A stretch of 61,929 nt of DNA from Akkermansia sp. (GCA_017477935.1 JAFVIC010000098.1:1-61929), one strand, 5' to 3'; positions 21,665 through 30,094 are shown, numbered from the stretch's first letter. Numbers and translations: made by a program. The notes: generated from the sequence alone by a model not told the origin.

Positions 21665-21982
21665 CTAATTCGCCAGGGTGAGGGTGAGCAGCGGGTCGGC
21701 AGGCGTGGTGCTGGTGCCTACCACGTAATATCTCCGCCCGGCTACCGTGACCGCGTGCCCTTCTTCCGGTACGCGGGTCATGGCGTCCTTGCGGACAGTT
21801 GCGGTAAACTTGACATGCACTTCCGCCCCGCCGGGCTCGAATGCCTGCTCGAACCGGGCCGGGGCGAGGATAACTTCCGCGCGACCGTAGACCACCGGCC
21901 CGACAGCGAACACGGCCGGCGTACCCAACAGGGCGCGAGCCTCGCGGTCGGCGGTGGCCAAGAACTCAGTCAGAGCAGACAT
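21665..21982 (-). CDS. Head-tail joining protein, small
   Basis: This 105-residue protein starts MSALTEFLATADREARALLG and continues with strands (RAEVILAPARFEQAFEPGGA, VHVKFTATVRKDAM, HAVTVAGRRYYVVG). This is the pattern of small head-tail joining proteins (gpFII or gp9-like) that follow the capsid gene. The start at 21982 avoids a short extension at the capsid gene end. Confidence 0.5.
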   Translation of the reverse strand: MSALTEFLATADREARALLGTPAVFAVGPVVYGRAEVILAPARFEQAFEPGGAEVHVKFTATVRKDAMTRVPEEGHAVTVAGRRYYVVGTSTTPADPLLTLTLAN

Positions 21983-21995
21983 AGAGGGAGCTTTT

Positions 21996-23063
21996 TTACG
22001 AATCGCCGTCAACGGGCTTGTTGGTGAGCAGCAGAGCCCCGGCGCCGTTCACTCGGCGGGCGCCGACAGCGGTCAGCACGGCGATACGCAGTGTCATCTT
22101 GGCAGGATTCAAATACTGTACCATCGTGAGCGGCAGGCGAGTCTCACCGTCGGAGAGCTGTACAACCGCTGAGTAGGCGCCGTCCCACATGAAAGGAGCA
22201 CGCATGCCCACTGCCATGCAGTTCTTTGCGGCAACGAGGCCCACGACATCCGCGCCGAGCGGGGAGAGGTCGCTGACCTTGTGCACGCCTTCGACATCAA
22301 GCTGATTGAGTGACAGACTGTCATTATCTTCAGGCTTCAAGCCGGCATAGCAAGAGCGATTGACTAACAGGGTGACACCATCGGCGTCGATGGCCTCTGA
22401 CAGGTGCCTGTTAACATAACCGGCGCCCCAGCCCTCACCGATGGCGGGAACCTCCTGCGTGGCGGGGATGGCAATCGTAGCTCCATCGGTGCTCTTTACA
22501 TCACCCTCGACCAGCTTGCCGAGCACGTAGGCCATAGCCTTACGGCGGCAGGTTTCCACGCAGGCAAGTACCATTTCGTCCGCGCGGTGACCGTCCATAA
22601 TAGCCGCAGCAGGCACCGCGCAGCCTGCTGCAATGATATCAAGCTCGACCTCTACGCCGGTGGAGGAGCTGCCGGTGAGCGCATCCAGGTCGGAGGGGTT
22701 GACAACAGCGGCATTGGCGTCGATGTCGATCACGTTAACCGTGATTTTGGGGTGTACTTTTTCATCATCGGCCATTACGGTGTCGCCGGATATATCGGTG
22801 GAGAAGGCCTCCACCAGCGGGGCGAGTGAGCTGTGCCACTTTTGAATGGCTTTTTTGCCCACGATGTTCCAGGCGAGTGCGCCGTACTGCGTTTCGGCAC
22901 TTTGACCGGGGGCTACATCGGAGAGCTTGGCCTCCACGGCTGCTTTGGCAGCGGCCACCTCGTCGGCAGTTATGCCGAGTTTGGAGAGCTGTTTCGGCGT
23001 AGCGAGGGCCAGAACCGGGTATTTAGCGAGGATTTCCTGTATTTTCTGTATTTTTTCGTTCAT
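21996..23063 (-). CDS. Major capsid protein
   Basis: This 355-residue protein lies directly after the ClpP-type protease/scaffold gene. The N-terminus is helical (IQKIQEILAKYPVLALATP), followed by the strand-rich core (VEVELDIIAAGCAVPAAAIM, DADGVTLLVNRSCYAGLKP, MTLRIAVLTAVGARRVN). It is the typical size for a lambda gpE or HK97-like capsid. The ATG at 23063 follows the protease gene by 40 bp. The call rests on position, size and fold pattern. Confidence 0.7.
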   Translation of the reverse strand: MNEKIQKIQEILAKYPVLALATPKQLSKLGITADEVAAAKAAVEAKLSDVAPGQSAETQYGALAWNIVGKKAIQKWHSSLAPLVEAFSTDISGDTVMADDEKVHPKITVNVIDIDANAAVVNPSDLDALTGSSSTGVEVELDIIAAGCAVPAAAIMDGHRADEMVLACVETCRRKAMAYVLGKLVEGDVKSTDGATIAIPATQEVPAIGEGWGAGYVNRHLSEAIDADGVTLLVNRSCYAGLKPEDNDSLSLNQLDVEGVHKVSDLSPLGADVVGLVAAKNCMAVGMRAPFMWDGAYSAVVQLSDGETRLPLTMVQYLNPAKMTLRIAVLTAVGARRVNGAGALLLTNKPVDGDS

Positions 23064-23103
23064 ATTAATCGTGTGTGTGGGGTGGTGGGGGGGGCTCATT
23101 TTC

Positions 23104-24231
23104 TCAAGTGCCGAGCAGGCGGGTGACCTGCTGCATGGCGGTGGGGGAGGTGGCTGAGTATTCCAGCAGGGCACCGGTGCGGCCCAGGCGTATAAGTGCT
23201 TGCACCTGCGCATCACCTAGCACGCGGGGGGCTGCGGGCTCTGCCGGGGCGGGGGCTACCGGCGCAGGGATAGCAGCCAGGCGCTCCGCTACGGCCTGCT
23301 CGATACGGGCGGCGGTACCCGCACGCTCAATCTCAAGCTGCTGCTCAGCTTTATGAGCGCGCTCCTCGGCTGCTGCTGCGCGAGTGTCAGCCTCGGCGTT
23401 AGCAGCCTGCGCGGCTAACAATTCCCGCTCCGACGTAGCGAGAGCCCCCCGCAGATCCCCCAATTGCTCAGTCTGCAGAGCAATGCGCTGCTGCATGACC
23501 TGCAGAGGGGTAGCTGCGGGGTTGCTCTCGCCGGGCTCAGCCGGGGCATTCGCAAGGGCGGTGCGCTTGCGGGGCAGCAGCCATGAAGAAGTAGCGCGGG
23601 CGATGTCGCGCGCGGCCTGACGCAGCCCACCGGCGGGCTTTTCCTCCGGCTCAGCAGGCAGGTTGAAGGCAGGCACGAGACCATCAGCGAGGCCTGCGTC
23701 GATAGCCTGCTGAGCGGTAAACCAGGTGTCCCGCCGGAGCTGCTCAGCCAGTTGCTCCACGGTCTGCCCCATGCGGGCAGCGTAAAGCTCCGCCATGCGA
23801 AGCCACGCATCGCGCAGGGCGTCCACCTGCTCCTGGAGTTCATCCAGGTGCCCCCATACGCAGGTGGACGGGGCGTGAACCATCAGCTGCGAGTTCTCAC
23901 TCATGTAGATGGCACTAGCGCCCATGAGGAACACCGTGGCGGCGGAGGCTGCCACGCCATGCACCTCCGCCACCACTTCACAGGCGGCAGCGCGGGCAGC
24001 GCGCAGGGCGTCATACATGGCGAAGGCGGTAAACAGACAGCCGCCGCGCGAGTTTACTCGCACCGTGATTTTGGAGCAGCCTCGGGCAAGCCATGCCTGC
24101 ACCTCATCGCGGAACTTGACCGAATCGTTGTCATCTTCACCGAAGATACCGACCACATCGATGGTGCCGGTACCGACATTTTCGGCGGTGACTTTATAAG
24201 CGTAGCGAATGACGGGGAGTTTTTCTTTCAT
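23104..24231 (-). CDS. ClpP-like prohead protease fused to scaffold-like coiled coil
   Basis: This 375-residue protein has an N-terminal ClpP/S49-type peptidase. ITVRVNSRGGCLFTAFAMYD carries the oxyanion Gly pair, EVHGVAASAATVFLMGA carries the nucleophile Ser, and SQLMVHAPSTCVWG carries the His. Residues 205-375 form an Ala/Glu-rich coiled coil ending in a hydrophobic tail. Such fusions (lambda gpC with Nu3) cleave the portal and scaffold during prohead maturation. The CCTGACAA leader is 19 nt before the start. Confidence 0.82.
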   Translation of the reverse strand: MKEKLPVIRYAYKVTAENVGTGTIDVVGIFGEDDNDSVKFRDEVQAWLARGCSKITVRVNSRGGCLFTAFAMYDALRAARAAACEVVAEVHGVAASAATVFLMGASAIYMSENSQLMVHAPSTCVWGHLDELQEQVDALRDAWLRMAELYAARMGQTVEQLAEQLRRDTWFTAQQAIDAGLADGLVPAFNLPAEPEEKPAGGLRQAARDIARATSSWLLPRKRTALANAPAEPGESNPAATPLQVMQQRIALQTEQLGDLRGALATSERELLAAQAANAEADTRAAAAEERAHKAEQQLEIERAGTAARIEQAVAERLAAIPAPVAPAPAEPAAPRVLGDAQVQALIRLGRTGALLEYSATSPTAMQQVTRLLGT

Positions 24232-24258
24232 CTATTATTCCGTTGTAGTGTTGTCAGG
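24232..24258 (-). repeat. CCTGACAA late leader, copy before the protease gene
   Basis: CCTGACAA (24258-24251) lies within the last codons of the portal gene, 19 nt before the protease ATG. Confidence 0.6.
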
Positions 24259-25668
24259 ATTCGGAGCGGAATCGGTTGCGCCCAAGGCCGACTGGTGCAG
24301 GGAGCCGGCAGGCAGACCGAATTCAACCTCGAGGGCGCGCTGGTTAGCCAGGCGGCGCGCCTTCTCGCGGTCAACGTCTTCGGGCAGGCGCCCTTCTGTG
24401 GCCAGAGTGAACGCCGCCGGGGACATGAGGCCCTCGCGCACCAGGTTAATGGTGGCAGCGGCAATGCGGCCGACATCGATGGTCATGTCCCGACAGGGGA
24501 CCCAGAACACCTCATCGAAATGCCCGGACTTCGGCGGCGCCAGTCGGCCGGCGGCGATTTCGCAGGCGATGACGTGCCGCCAGATGCGAGTGAGCCCCGG
24601 GGTGCGCCACTGCAGGCGCTTTTGAGTCCACCGCGCCAGCTTGGCAAGGTCAAAACGCGTCCCCGCAGAGCCCAGCTGGGTGCTGTCGTAGAGTACAGTC
24701 GGGTCGAGCCCGACAGAGTGCGCCAGGTCGGCAATGAGAAAGTCCATGAAGGCCTTGCTATTCGGGCCGGGGCGGTTGTCGTTCACCACTTTCACGTCGC
24801 GGCCGGGTGCCAGCGAGGTGATGGTGGTGGCGCCGACCATTCGCGCGACTGTCATGGCACCCTCACCCATGGAGACCGGAGCCGTCGGGAACACCTGACC
24901 GCGCACCCCCGGGTGCTTGTCGCCCTCTTTTTTTGTCTCCACCAGGCCGATGGCGGCGGTGAGTTTGAGCGAAGCCTTCAGGTAGCCGGCGATTTCGGCG
25001 AGGTCGCGTGCGTTCACGATGGCCGCCACCAGGTCGGTGACGCCGCGGGGGTAGGACGGCTCCGGGTTATGGCGGTACAGCCAGCAGGCGCCGGCGGGGA
25101 TGTCGCGTGAGGTGTCGGCGGCGTAGTCATAAAGGCGGTAGCTGACGGGACGCCCGGCAGCGTTCACCGCCACACCGGTATTCAAGCCGTGACCATAGCC
25201 ATCCTCACTGATTTGAGGGGCTTTATAAAACGAGAACGTAGCGCGGTCACCGTAGCGGCCCATGACGCAGAGCGCGTCCCCATCGATGCAGCGGTTCTGC
25301 TCAAGCCAGAGCTGCGCGGTGACAAAGTTCAGAGCGCCCGAGGTGTCGAAGAAAAACGGATTCATGACGCAGCGCAGAAAGTGTGCGCGTGCGGTGCGGT
25401 TCCAGTCTTCGTCCGGCGTGCAGGGTTGCGGCATGGCCCAGCCTTGCAGGTTGACTATCATCTCGACCGCCTTGCGGATGCGCCCGCAGTTGTAATACAG
25501 CGCGCGGGCGGACTTGTAGAGCGTCTGCTGGTCCCAGGGCGTAAGCTCTCGGCGCGAGTCTAGCGTGGGCCAGGAGAGCAGGCCGCCGACATCGGGGCGG
25601 GTAGCCTCTAAGCCCCAAGCGGTGGTTGGGGCGACGGCAGCGGTGCGTTTTTTGCGTTTGCGGGACAT
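24235..25668 (-). CDS. Portal protein, lambda gpB family
   Basis: This is a 477-residue protein. Characteristic parts are RARALYYNCG-type N-terminal helices (TLYKSARALYYNCGRIRKAV), WLEQNRCIDGDALCVMGR, FMDFLIADLAHSVGLDPTVL and RWTQKRLQWRTPGLTRIW. These are typical of lambda-type portals. It forms the dodecameric DNA channel. The start MSRKRKKRT overlaps the TGA of the gpW-like gene (TGACATG). A longer frame to 25848 is Pro/Ser-rich and overlaps that gene, so I reject it. Confidence 0.85.
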   Translation of the reverse strand: MSRKRKKRTAAVAPTTAWGLEATRPDVGGLLSWPTLDSRRELTPWDQQTLYKSARALYYNCGRIRKAVEMIVNLQGWAMPQPCTPDEDWNRTARAHFLRCVMNPFFFDTSGALNFVTAQLWLEQNRCIDGDALCVMGRYGDRATFSFYKAPQISEDGYGHGLNTGVAVNAAGRPVSYRLYDYAADTSRDIPAGACWLYRHNPEPSYPRGVTDLVAAIVNARDLAEIAGYLKASLKLTAAIGLVETKKEGDKHPGVRGQVFPTAPVSMGEGAMTVARMVGATTITSLAPGRDVKVVNDNRPGPNSKAFMDFLIADLAHSVGLDPTVLYDSTQLGSAGTRFDLAKLARWTQKRLQWRTPGLTRIWRHVIACEIAAGRLAPPKSGHFDEVFWVPCRDMTIDVGRIAAATINLVREGLMSPAAFTLATEGRLPEDVDREKARRLANQRALEVEFGLPAGSLHQSALGATDSAPNPDNTTTE

Positions 25669-25669
25669 G

Positions 25670-25939
25670 TCAGGCTCGGGTGTGAGTGAAAATGACGGCG
25701 GTGCACTGCCCGACCGTGGGCTCGCACCCCGGTGAGAGCTTGCGCTTGATGGCTTGACGCAGCGCGGCGAGCCAGTTGACCGGGCTGATGGCTCGCGCCT
25801 TGGCGTACTGTACGCCCCCGCCGGCGGAGGCGGAGGTGATGTAATCACCGGCGCGCACGGCCAGCAGGGCTTCCGCCTGCCAGGCCTGGAGCGTCTCGAG
25901 AGTTTCCTCTGCGAGAATTTCGACTAATTCTTCATTCAT
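25670..25939 (-). CDS. gpW-like head-tail joining protein
   Basis: This is an 89-residue protein. It shows the gpW layout: an N-terminal helix (ELVEILAEETLETLQAWQAE), a GDYITSASAGGGVQYAK strand pair and a C-terminal helix (SPVNWLAALRQAIKRKL). The position between large terminase and portal is that of lambda gpW. It overlaps the terminase stop by 8 bp and the portal start closely. Confidence 0.7.
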   Translation of the reverse strand: MNEELVEILAEETLETLQAWQAEALLAVRAGDYITSASAGGGVQYAKARAISPVNWLAALRQAIKRKLSPGCEPTVGQCTAVIFTHTRA

Positions 25940-27650
25940 TCTCTTTATCAGGGGTCGGCGTTGTCAGGTCGCCACCGGCGACAGGCTCGAATTCGCGCCC
26001 GAGCACAGACCAGGACAAGGCGCAGAGTTTGCAGCAATCCCCGAGGTGGTCACCGGCGACAGGCTTCCAGGTGGGCAAGCGCGCCCCGCCGCGCTTGCCG
26101 AGTTCTTGCCCCGACAGGCCGCGCATGAGGATCTCATCGGCATCGCGCGGGACGTGAAAAGCTGCCCCACGCCCGGAGGCTATGCGCTCGCCATACAGAG
26201 CGGTTTTCGCCTGATGGTCTGAGTAAATGGTCAAAATGAGGCCGGGGTGCGTGAGAATTTCGCGCTCCGTGTAAGTACCGAATCGAGCCTCGCTGCCCTT
26301 AGTTGGCCACAGCAAGCCGCCGGAGCGCGCGCAGGCGTCGTACACGGCACCGGTCGCATAGCCGGAATCGACGTAACCCATGGTTACCGGCTTGCCGGCA
26401 TAGCAGAGCCCCGCAGCGTGCGCGGGAATGTCTTCGATCGAGAGCAGGCTCCCCCAGTCTATGACCCACTGTTCGCCCCCGTCGCCGATGGCGCAGACCG
26501 CCCACCACTGGTCCGCCTGGTGGCAATCATACGCCACCACGAGGTAATGGTAGCGCGGTGGCAGCTCGCCGCGGCGGTACTCCGGTGAGCGAAGTGCCTC
26601 TACAGACTCTTCTCGCACTCGAACATTGTAAACAGTGAAGGGTTCGGCCATGTAGGAGTTGGTGAAGTCTTGAAGAGCATAGGCGCCCTCAGCCGCCCGG
26701 GCCGCCTCGACAAACTTCGCAGCAACGTCGCCCCACGGCATAAAGCGCGAATAAAGGGCGTTCAGGTGGTAGCCCCGTCGGCGCGAGTCCGCAGCAGCAT
26801 TCAGCGGGCGCCAACGCCCGGCGGCTATCATCGCGCGCTTGTCGCGCTCCCATATCTCCCCTGAGCAATGGGGGCAGAGGTAGCGAGTGGTGCGCCGCAC
26901 GGTGTCGAGGTCGACAGGCGCCCCATCTGCAGATTGGTCCCACACGATTGTTTTGCGCGAAAATTTTAACTCGAATTCGCCGGCGCAGCGGGGGCACGGC
27001 ACGAAATAATGTCGCTGATCGGTCGCCAGAAAGCGCTGCCAGAAAGGATGGCCTTCCGTGGAGGGCGTGGAGGTTGTAATGACCTTCTTGCGCAAGAAAG
27101 TGTTAGTTCGCGCGTCAATGAGAAGGTCAGGGGCGGCTTCGGACTTTACAACGTGTTGATATTTTGAGCTTTCGTCCATGACAACAAACGCGATAGGACG
27201 GGAGGAAAGTTCGCCGGGGTTATTCACGCCCACGAACGTGAGATTGCTGTCAAGAAACCGAAAACCGAGAGAACCGAGATTTTCACGCGGAACCCCGGCG
27301 AGCAGCCAGGGGTTGGCGTCAAGAAAGGGCCTAAAACGCTCGCGAACAAAAGCGCGGGCGAGGTCTTTCGTCGGCAAAGCCCACAGCGCAGGAGCTGGCT
27401 CGAATGCCCGCATGTACGCGAACGCTACAAGGTCGAAAGTCGTTTTTGCTACCTGAGCACCGAAACACAGAGCGATGTGCGTCACCGAATCATCGCGCAG
27501 CAGCTCGAGGGGTTCGCGCAGGTACTCCTGTCCCGCGAACGAGAGCGCGCCGGGGGCGTTCGGGGAAGTCTTGACCGGCAGTTGCAGTGTAGCCTGCGCC
27601 CAGTCCCACGGCGACGGCTTAACTCGGTAAAGCAAGCGATTTAAAAACAT
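25932..27650 (-). CDS. Terminase large subunit, lambda gpA family
   Basis: This is a 572-residue protein. Residues about 65-80 hold the ATPase motif in the gpA form (ALCFGAQVAKTTFDLVAF). FVVMDESSKYQHV has the Walker B-like acidic pair. Two zinc-knuckle pairs follow (FVPCPRCAGEF, RYLCPHCSGEI). The C-terminal nuclease half includes HYLVVAYDCHQADQWW and GYVDSGYATGAVYDAC. It packages DNA with TerS at the cos site. It overlaps the TerS stop by 10 bp. Confidence 0.88.
   Translation of the reverse strand: MFLNRLLYRVKPSPWDWAQATLQLPVKTSPNAPGALSFAGQEYLREPLELLRDDSVTHIALCFGAQVAKTTFDLVAFAYMRAFEPAPALWALPTKDLARAFVRERFRPFLDANPWLLAGVPRENLGSLGFRFLDSNLTFVGVNNPGELSSRPIAFVVMDESSKYQHVVKSEAAPDLLIDARTNTFLRKKVITTSTPSTEGHPFWQRFLATDQRHYFVPCPRCAGEFELKFSRKTIVWDQSADGAPVDLDTVRRTTRYLCPHCSGEIWERDKRAMIAAGRWRPLNAAADSRRRGYHLNALYSRFMPWGDVAAKFVEAARAAEGAYALQDFTNSYMAEPFTVYNVRVREESVEALRSPEYRRGELPPRYHYLVVAYDCHQADQWWAVCAIGDGGEQWVIDWGSLLSIEDIPAHAAGLCYAGKPVTMGYVDSGYATGAVYDACARSGGLLWPTKGSEARFGTYTEREILTHPGLILTIYSDHQAKTALYGERIASGRGAAFHVPRDADEILMRGLSGQELGKRGGARLPTWKPVAGDHLGDCCKLCALSWSVLGREFEPVAGGDLTTPTPDKENE
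25940..25968 (-). repeat. CCTGACAA late leader, copy before the gpW-like gene
   Basis: CCTGACAA (25968-25961) lies in the last codons of the large terminase, 21 nt before the ATG. It is followed by CGCCGACCC, close to the TerS copy (CATCGACCC). Confidence 0.6.
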
Positions 27651-28234
27651 GGCAGCAAGCGGTTTATGGATTCATTCAGGTGGTTAATACCAGAGTTCCA
27701 TTCAGGCATGGCAGACTCAAAAGCGGCGAAGAACGCACCCCGTGCAGTGTCGTCTGCCATGCCGGCGCCTATGCGGTCCTTCAGCCCGAGAAACAGCACA
27801 CCCAGCGGCTCAAGCGCCCCCTGAAGCGCGAGAACCGACTCGTAAGGCACCAGGAGCCCCCGACGCGCGCGGAGGTCGTCCTCTGCCTTCTGCGCCGCCG
27901 TGTAGCGCTCTTGAGCCGCAGCCACCGCGCGCTCATACTTGCCCAACGTGTCCGCGCCGGCCCCGTGCCCCAAAGCTTTATCGTAGGCGGCTTCAAGCGC
28001 TCGCCAGTGCCGCCAGGCGGCAGCCTTCATCGTCGCCGCGCGCGCTAAGTCATCACCGGAGGCCGACGTTTCACCCGAAGGCGCCGCCGCAAGCGCCGGA
28101 CATGCCGCCGCCATAAAAGTCTGCCAGCTCTCTACCCCCTTCGCCCGATGCAGTCGTGCCGAGCGCACCGTCAGCCCCATGTGGGCCGCATAGCGCTCAA
28201 GCAAGTCCCCTTTTTCCGTTTTTGGTCTCGACAT
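27641..28234 (-). CDS. Terminase small subunit
   Basis: This 197-residue protein has an N-terminal helix-turn-helix (LLERYAAHMGLTVRSARLHR, then AKGVESWQTFMAA), like Nu1-type DNA-recognition domains. Long helices in the middle (ALGHGAGADTLGKYERAVAA, QERYTAAQKAEDDLRARR) suit oligomerisation. It is the first late gene and precedes the large subunit. The ATG at 28234 is preferred; a GTG at 28270 would add 12 residues and would include the CCTGACAA leader. Confidence 0.75.
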   Translation of the reverse strand: MSRPKTEKGDLLERYAAHMGLTVRSARLHRAKGVESWQTFMAAACPALAAAPSGETSASGDDLARAATMKAAAWRHWRALEAAYDKALGHGAGADTLGKYERAVAAAQERYTAAQKAEDDLRARRGLLVPYESVLALQGALEPLGVLFLGLKDRIGAGMADDTARGAFFAAFESAMPEWNSGINHLNESINRLLPCF

Positions 28235-28261
28235 TTCCCTTAATGGGTCGATGTTGTCAGG
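28235..28261 (-). repeat. CCTGACAA late leader, copy before TerS
   Basis: CCTGACAA (28261-28254) lies 19 nt before the ATG of the terminase small subunit, with CATCGACCCATTAAGGG between. It is the most complete version of the motif. Confidence 0.6.
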
Positions 28262-28613
28262 TCGCCCCACTAGCCCCCGCGCCCCAGAGCTTGAACAGGC
28301 TGAGCGAACATGCCAGAGACGCCAGTCCGTGCGGCGCTTTTCCCTGCCAGTTAACCGTTTTTCCTTTTACAGGCCGCAAAACGGAAAAAGCGTTTTTCTT
28401 TTTTCCGCAAATGCCTCGTGCAAATTCCTTGGCCCGACTTTAACCCAAGCCGGGGCGCCCCCGGCAGGAGACTCCCTGCCCCCCCCCTTGGGGCAGTGGG
28501 GGGGCCTTGCGCGCGCCTGGCTCACACAAGCGCGCACAAGCGCACAAGCGCGCTCAGGCGTAAAGGAGGGGCTTTTTACTTGCCTACCTTGCAAGCGAGA
28601 CGCAACACTTTTT
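28262..28613. other. Non-coding region between int and TerS: cos and late-promoter candidate
   Basis: No credible gene is seen. CACAAGCG occurs three times (28525, 28535, 28543) as short iterons. CCGTTTTTCC and GGAAAAAGCG form an inverted repeat near 28346-28392, and G/C runs lie at 28480-28505. In lambdoid phages cos lies beside the small terminase gene, so this is where a cos site and the late promoter are expected. No sequence identity to a known cos was found by eye. Confidence 0.4.
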
Positions 28614-29798
28614 TTAGGGCGCGGGTAGTGCAGGCGCGTGCACAGCGGCGGCCAGAGCAGCGGCAACAGCGACGCGCTGCGCTTGCGTGGCAGTGAAATA
28701 TCCCCGCTCGACCGCCTCAGAATCGTGGCCCACCGCATCGCGCACGATGTCGGCCGTAAACGCTCCATCCGCACGCAGACACGAAACTACCGAATGCCGA
28801 ATAGAATGAAACGATTTCTCGCTCCACGCATGGCGCCTACCGTTTACCACCTCCGGCTCCCCCACAATCCGCAGCGAACGCAGCAGCGCCGTAAACTGCG
28901 TGCTCACATACCCGGGACAGCCGGCATTGTAATAGTGAGCCATCAGCGGGAAAACATACTCTGCAGCCCCATTCGCCTTTTGCAACAGCTTCAGCCTCAG
29001 CCTCAACTCCGGCACCAGCGGAATAAACCGCTCCTTGCGCGTCTTTTTCTCCCGTACCAGAATGTAATTTTCGCTCCAGTTGATAGCCTCCCATCGCATC
29101 AGACACACATCCGACAACCTCAGCCCGAACGCATACCAACTGACCGCCACCATATCGCACCAAGGCGGCGGCAGCTCCCCCATCAAGCGGCGAATCTCCT
29201 CCAGCGTAAACGGCTTGCGCCTACGCGCCACCGGCTCATCAGCCTGGACCACCCGCGCCAACTTAGTCACACTGACCACCGCCCACGGGTTGCGATCAAT
29301 CAGCCCCAGCACCTTATTGGCCCGATTCCACGCAGCCGATAAATACACCCTGTGCCCCTCCGCCGTCCCACGGCTGACATCGCGCAGCACCTCCCGCAAG
29401 AACTGCTCCGCAAGCTCCACTGTCACCGAATCGAGTGGCGCATCTGCCGCCGGCCCCAGAAACTCAACAAAACGCCGGAAAGCCCTGCGCCGATTAGCCT
29501 CCGCCTTATCCCCCGCGCTCACCGGCACCTCGGCCAAAAACTCCCGCACCGTAGGCAACTGAGTCGCAGCCCCCATCGCTACCGCAGCAGCGCGCACCGC
29601 TGCCAGCGCCCTGCTGCAAGGCGTATCGCCCTTGGCAGCAGCCTCCATCATGTTGGCGGTCTGCCGGGCGAGCTGCTCCGCCTTCGCCGCGCTCATCCCC
29701 GGCTCGCGCACGCGGATACCTGTCGCTTTTTTTACCGTGAGCCCCGCCTGCTTCCAGCAGGCTACCCAACTGTTGCCCCTTTTCGTTAAGCTTGCCAT
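28614..29798 (-). CDS. int: Tyrosine recombinase integrase
   Basis: This is a 394-residue protein. The N-terminal 60 residues include a SAM-like arm-binding region (MASLTKRGNSWVACWKQAGL). The catalytic domain shows the Arg box AFGLRLSDVCLMRWEA, Lys in REKKTRKERFIPL, FHSIRHSVVSCL with HxxR, and AVGHDSEAVERGYF with the final His and nucleophile Tyr. It integrates the prophage at tRNA-Ala. TGTACACCC repeats upstream and at the left end are candidate arm sites. Transcription runs away from attR. Confidence 0.92.
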   Translation of the reverse strand: MASLTKRGNSWVACWKQAGLTVKKATGIRVREPGMSAAKAEQLARQTANMMEAAAKGDTPCSRALAAVRAAAVAMGAATQLPTVREFLAEVPVSAGDKAEANRRRAFRRFVEFLGPAADAPLDSVTVELAEQFLREVLRDVSRGTAEGHRVYLSAAWNRANKVLGLIDRNPWAVVSVTKLARVVQADEPVARRRKPFTLEEIRRLMGELPPPWCDMVAVSWYAFGLRLSDVCLMRWEAINWSENYILVREKKTRKERFIPLVPELRLRLKLLQKANGAAEYVFPLMAHYYNAGCPGYVSTQFTALLRSLRIVGEPEVVNGRRHAWSEKSFHSIRHSVVSCLRADGAFTADIVRDAVGHDSEAVERGYFTATQAQRVAVAAALAAAVHAPALPAP

Positions 29799-29828
29799 TG
29801 TTAGTTTTGATGCTTGCTTGTCTAACTT

Positions 29829-29879
29829 TGTACACCCTCGTTAAAAATGTACACCCTATGTACACCCGGATGTGCACCC
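29829..29879 (+). promoter_or_regulatory. Integrase arm-type direct repeats (TGTACACCC)
   Basis: TGTACACCC lies at 29829, 29848 and 29859, with the variant TGTGCACCC at 29871. Another copy in the same 14-bp context is at the left prophage end (476-489). Integrase arm sites, possibly also used for control of int, are the likely role. Confidence 0.65.
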
Positions 29880-29918
29880 ACGCTATCATCACCACATGGG
29901 TGCATGCAAGCAAAAAAG

Positions 29919-29955
29919 TTCGCCCGTCAAGGCCTTGCGTGCCTTAACGGGCGAA
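29919..29955 (-). terminator. Prophage-borne terminator after tRNA-Ala
   Basis: A 15-bp stem with one G-T pair (TTCGCCCGTCAAGGC / GCCTTAACGGGCGAA) and a run of six T follow on the minus strand, 18 bp after the tRNA 3' end. It belongs to the prophage side and should replace the terminator displaced by integration. Confidence 0.72.
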
Positions 29956-29973
29956 AACGAACATGTTTTTAAG

Positions 29974-30046
29974 TGGAGCATAGGGAACTCGAATCCCTGA
30001 CCTGTTGCGTGCGATGCAACCGCTCTACCAACTGAGCTAATGCCCC
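29974..30046 (-). tRNA. tRNA-Ala(CGC), with attR core at its 3' end
   Basis: This is a 73-nt cloverleaf. The acceptor stem GGGGCAT pairs with ATGCTCC, the D arm is GCTC...GAGC, the anticodon stem GTTGC/GCAAC encloses the loop ATCGCAC with anticodon CGC, and the T arm is CAGGG/CCCTA-type. No CCA is encoded. The first ten plus-strand bases (29974-29983) are the attR core, so integration preserved the complete tRNA. Confidence 0.95.
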
Positions 30047-30065
30047 GCGGGTGATTGCGGTGGTG

Positions 30066-30094
30066 ATTATACACGGGGGTGGGCGGGTATGCAA
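30066..30094 (-). promoter_or_regulatory. Promoter of tRNA-Ala
   Basis: On the minus strand TTGCAT (30094-30089), 17 bp, TATAAT (30071-30066), ending 19 bp before the tRNA 5' end. Beyond it, 30095-30340 contains AT-rich intergenic DNA without further recognisable features. Confidence 0.8.

Larger units (their letters stand above)
415..29983. mobile_element. Lambda-like (siphovirus-type) prophage in the 3' end of tRNA-Ala(CGC)
   Basis: The element has an integrase at one end, a regulator array and early genes on the plus strand, and a full late operon on the minus strand. That operon includes terminase, portal, ClpP protease, capsid, tail, tape measure and lysis genes. I see no broken structural gene, so it may be inducible. 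Attachment sites are inferred from the 10-bp core repeat and from TGTACACCC arm-type repeats near both ends. The tape measure of 543 residues suggests a short non-contractile tail; no contractile sheath or baseplate set is recognisable. Morons include hicAB, a sieB-like gene and a small membrane protein at 17758. Confidence 0.93.

Noticed and set aside
23752..25110. Plus-strand frame of 452 codons opposite portal and protease genes
   Set aside because: The portal and ClpP-type motifs are on the minus strand; this frame is His/Gly/Arg-rich noise.
28156..28628. Overlapping plus-strand frames between int and TerS
   Set aside because: Low-complexity Pro/Ala/Arg translations with no start context; the region fits a cos and promoter gap better.
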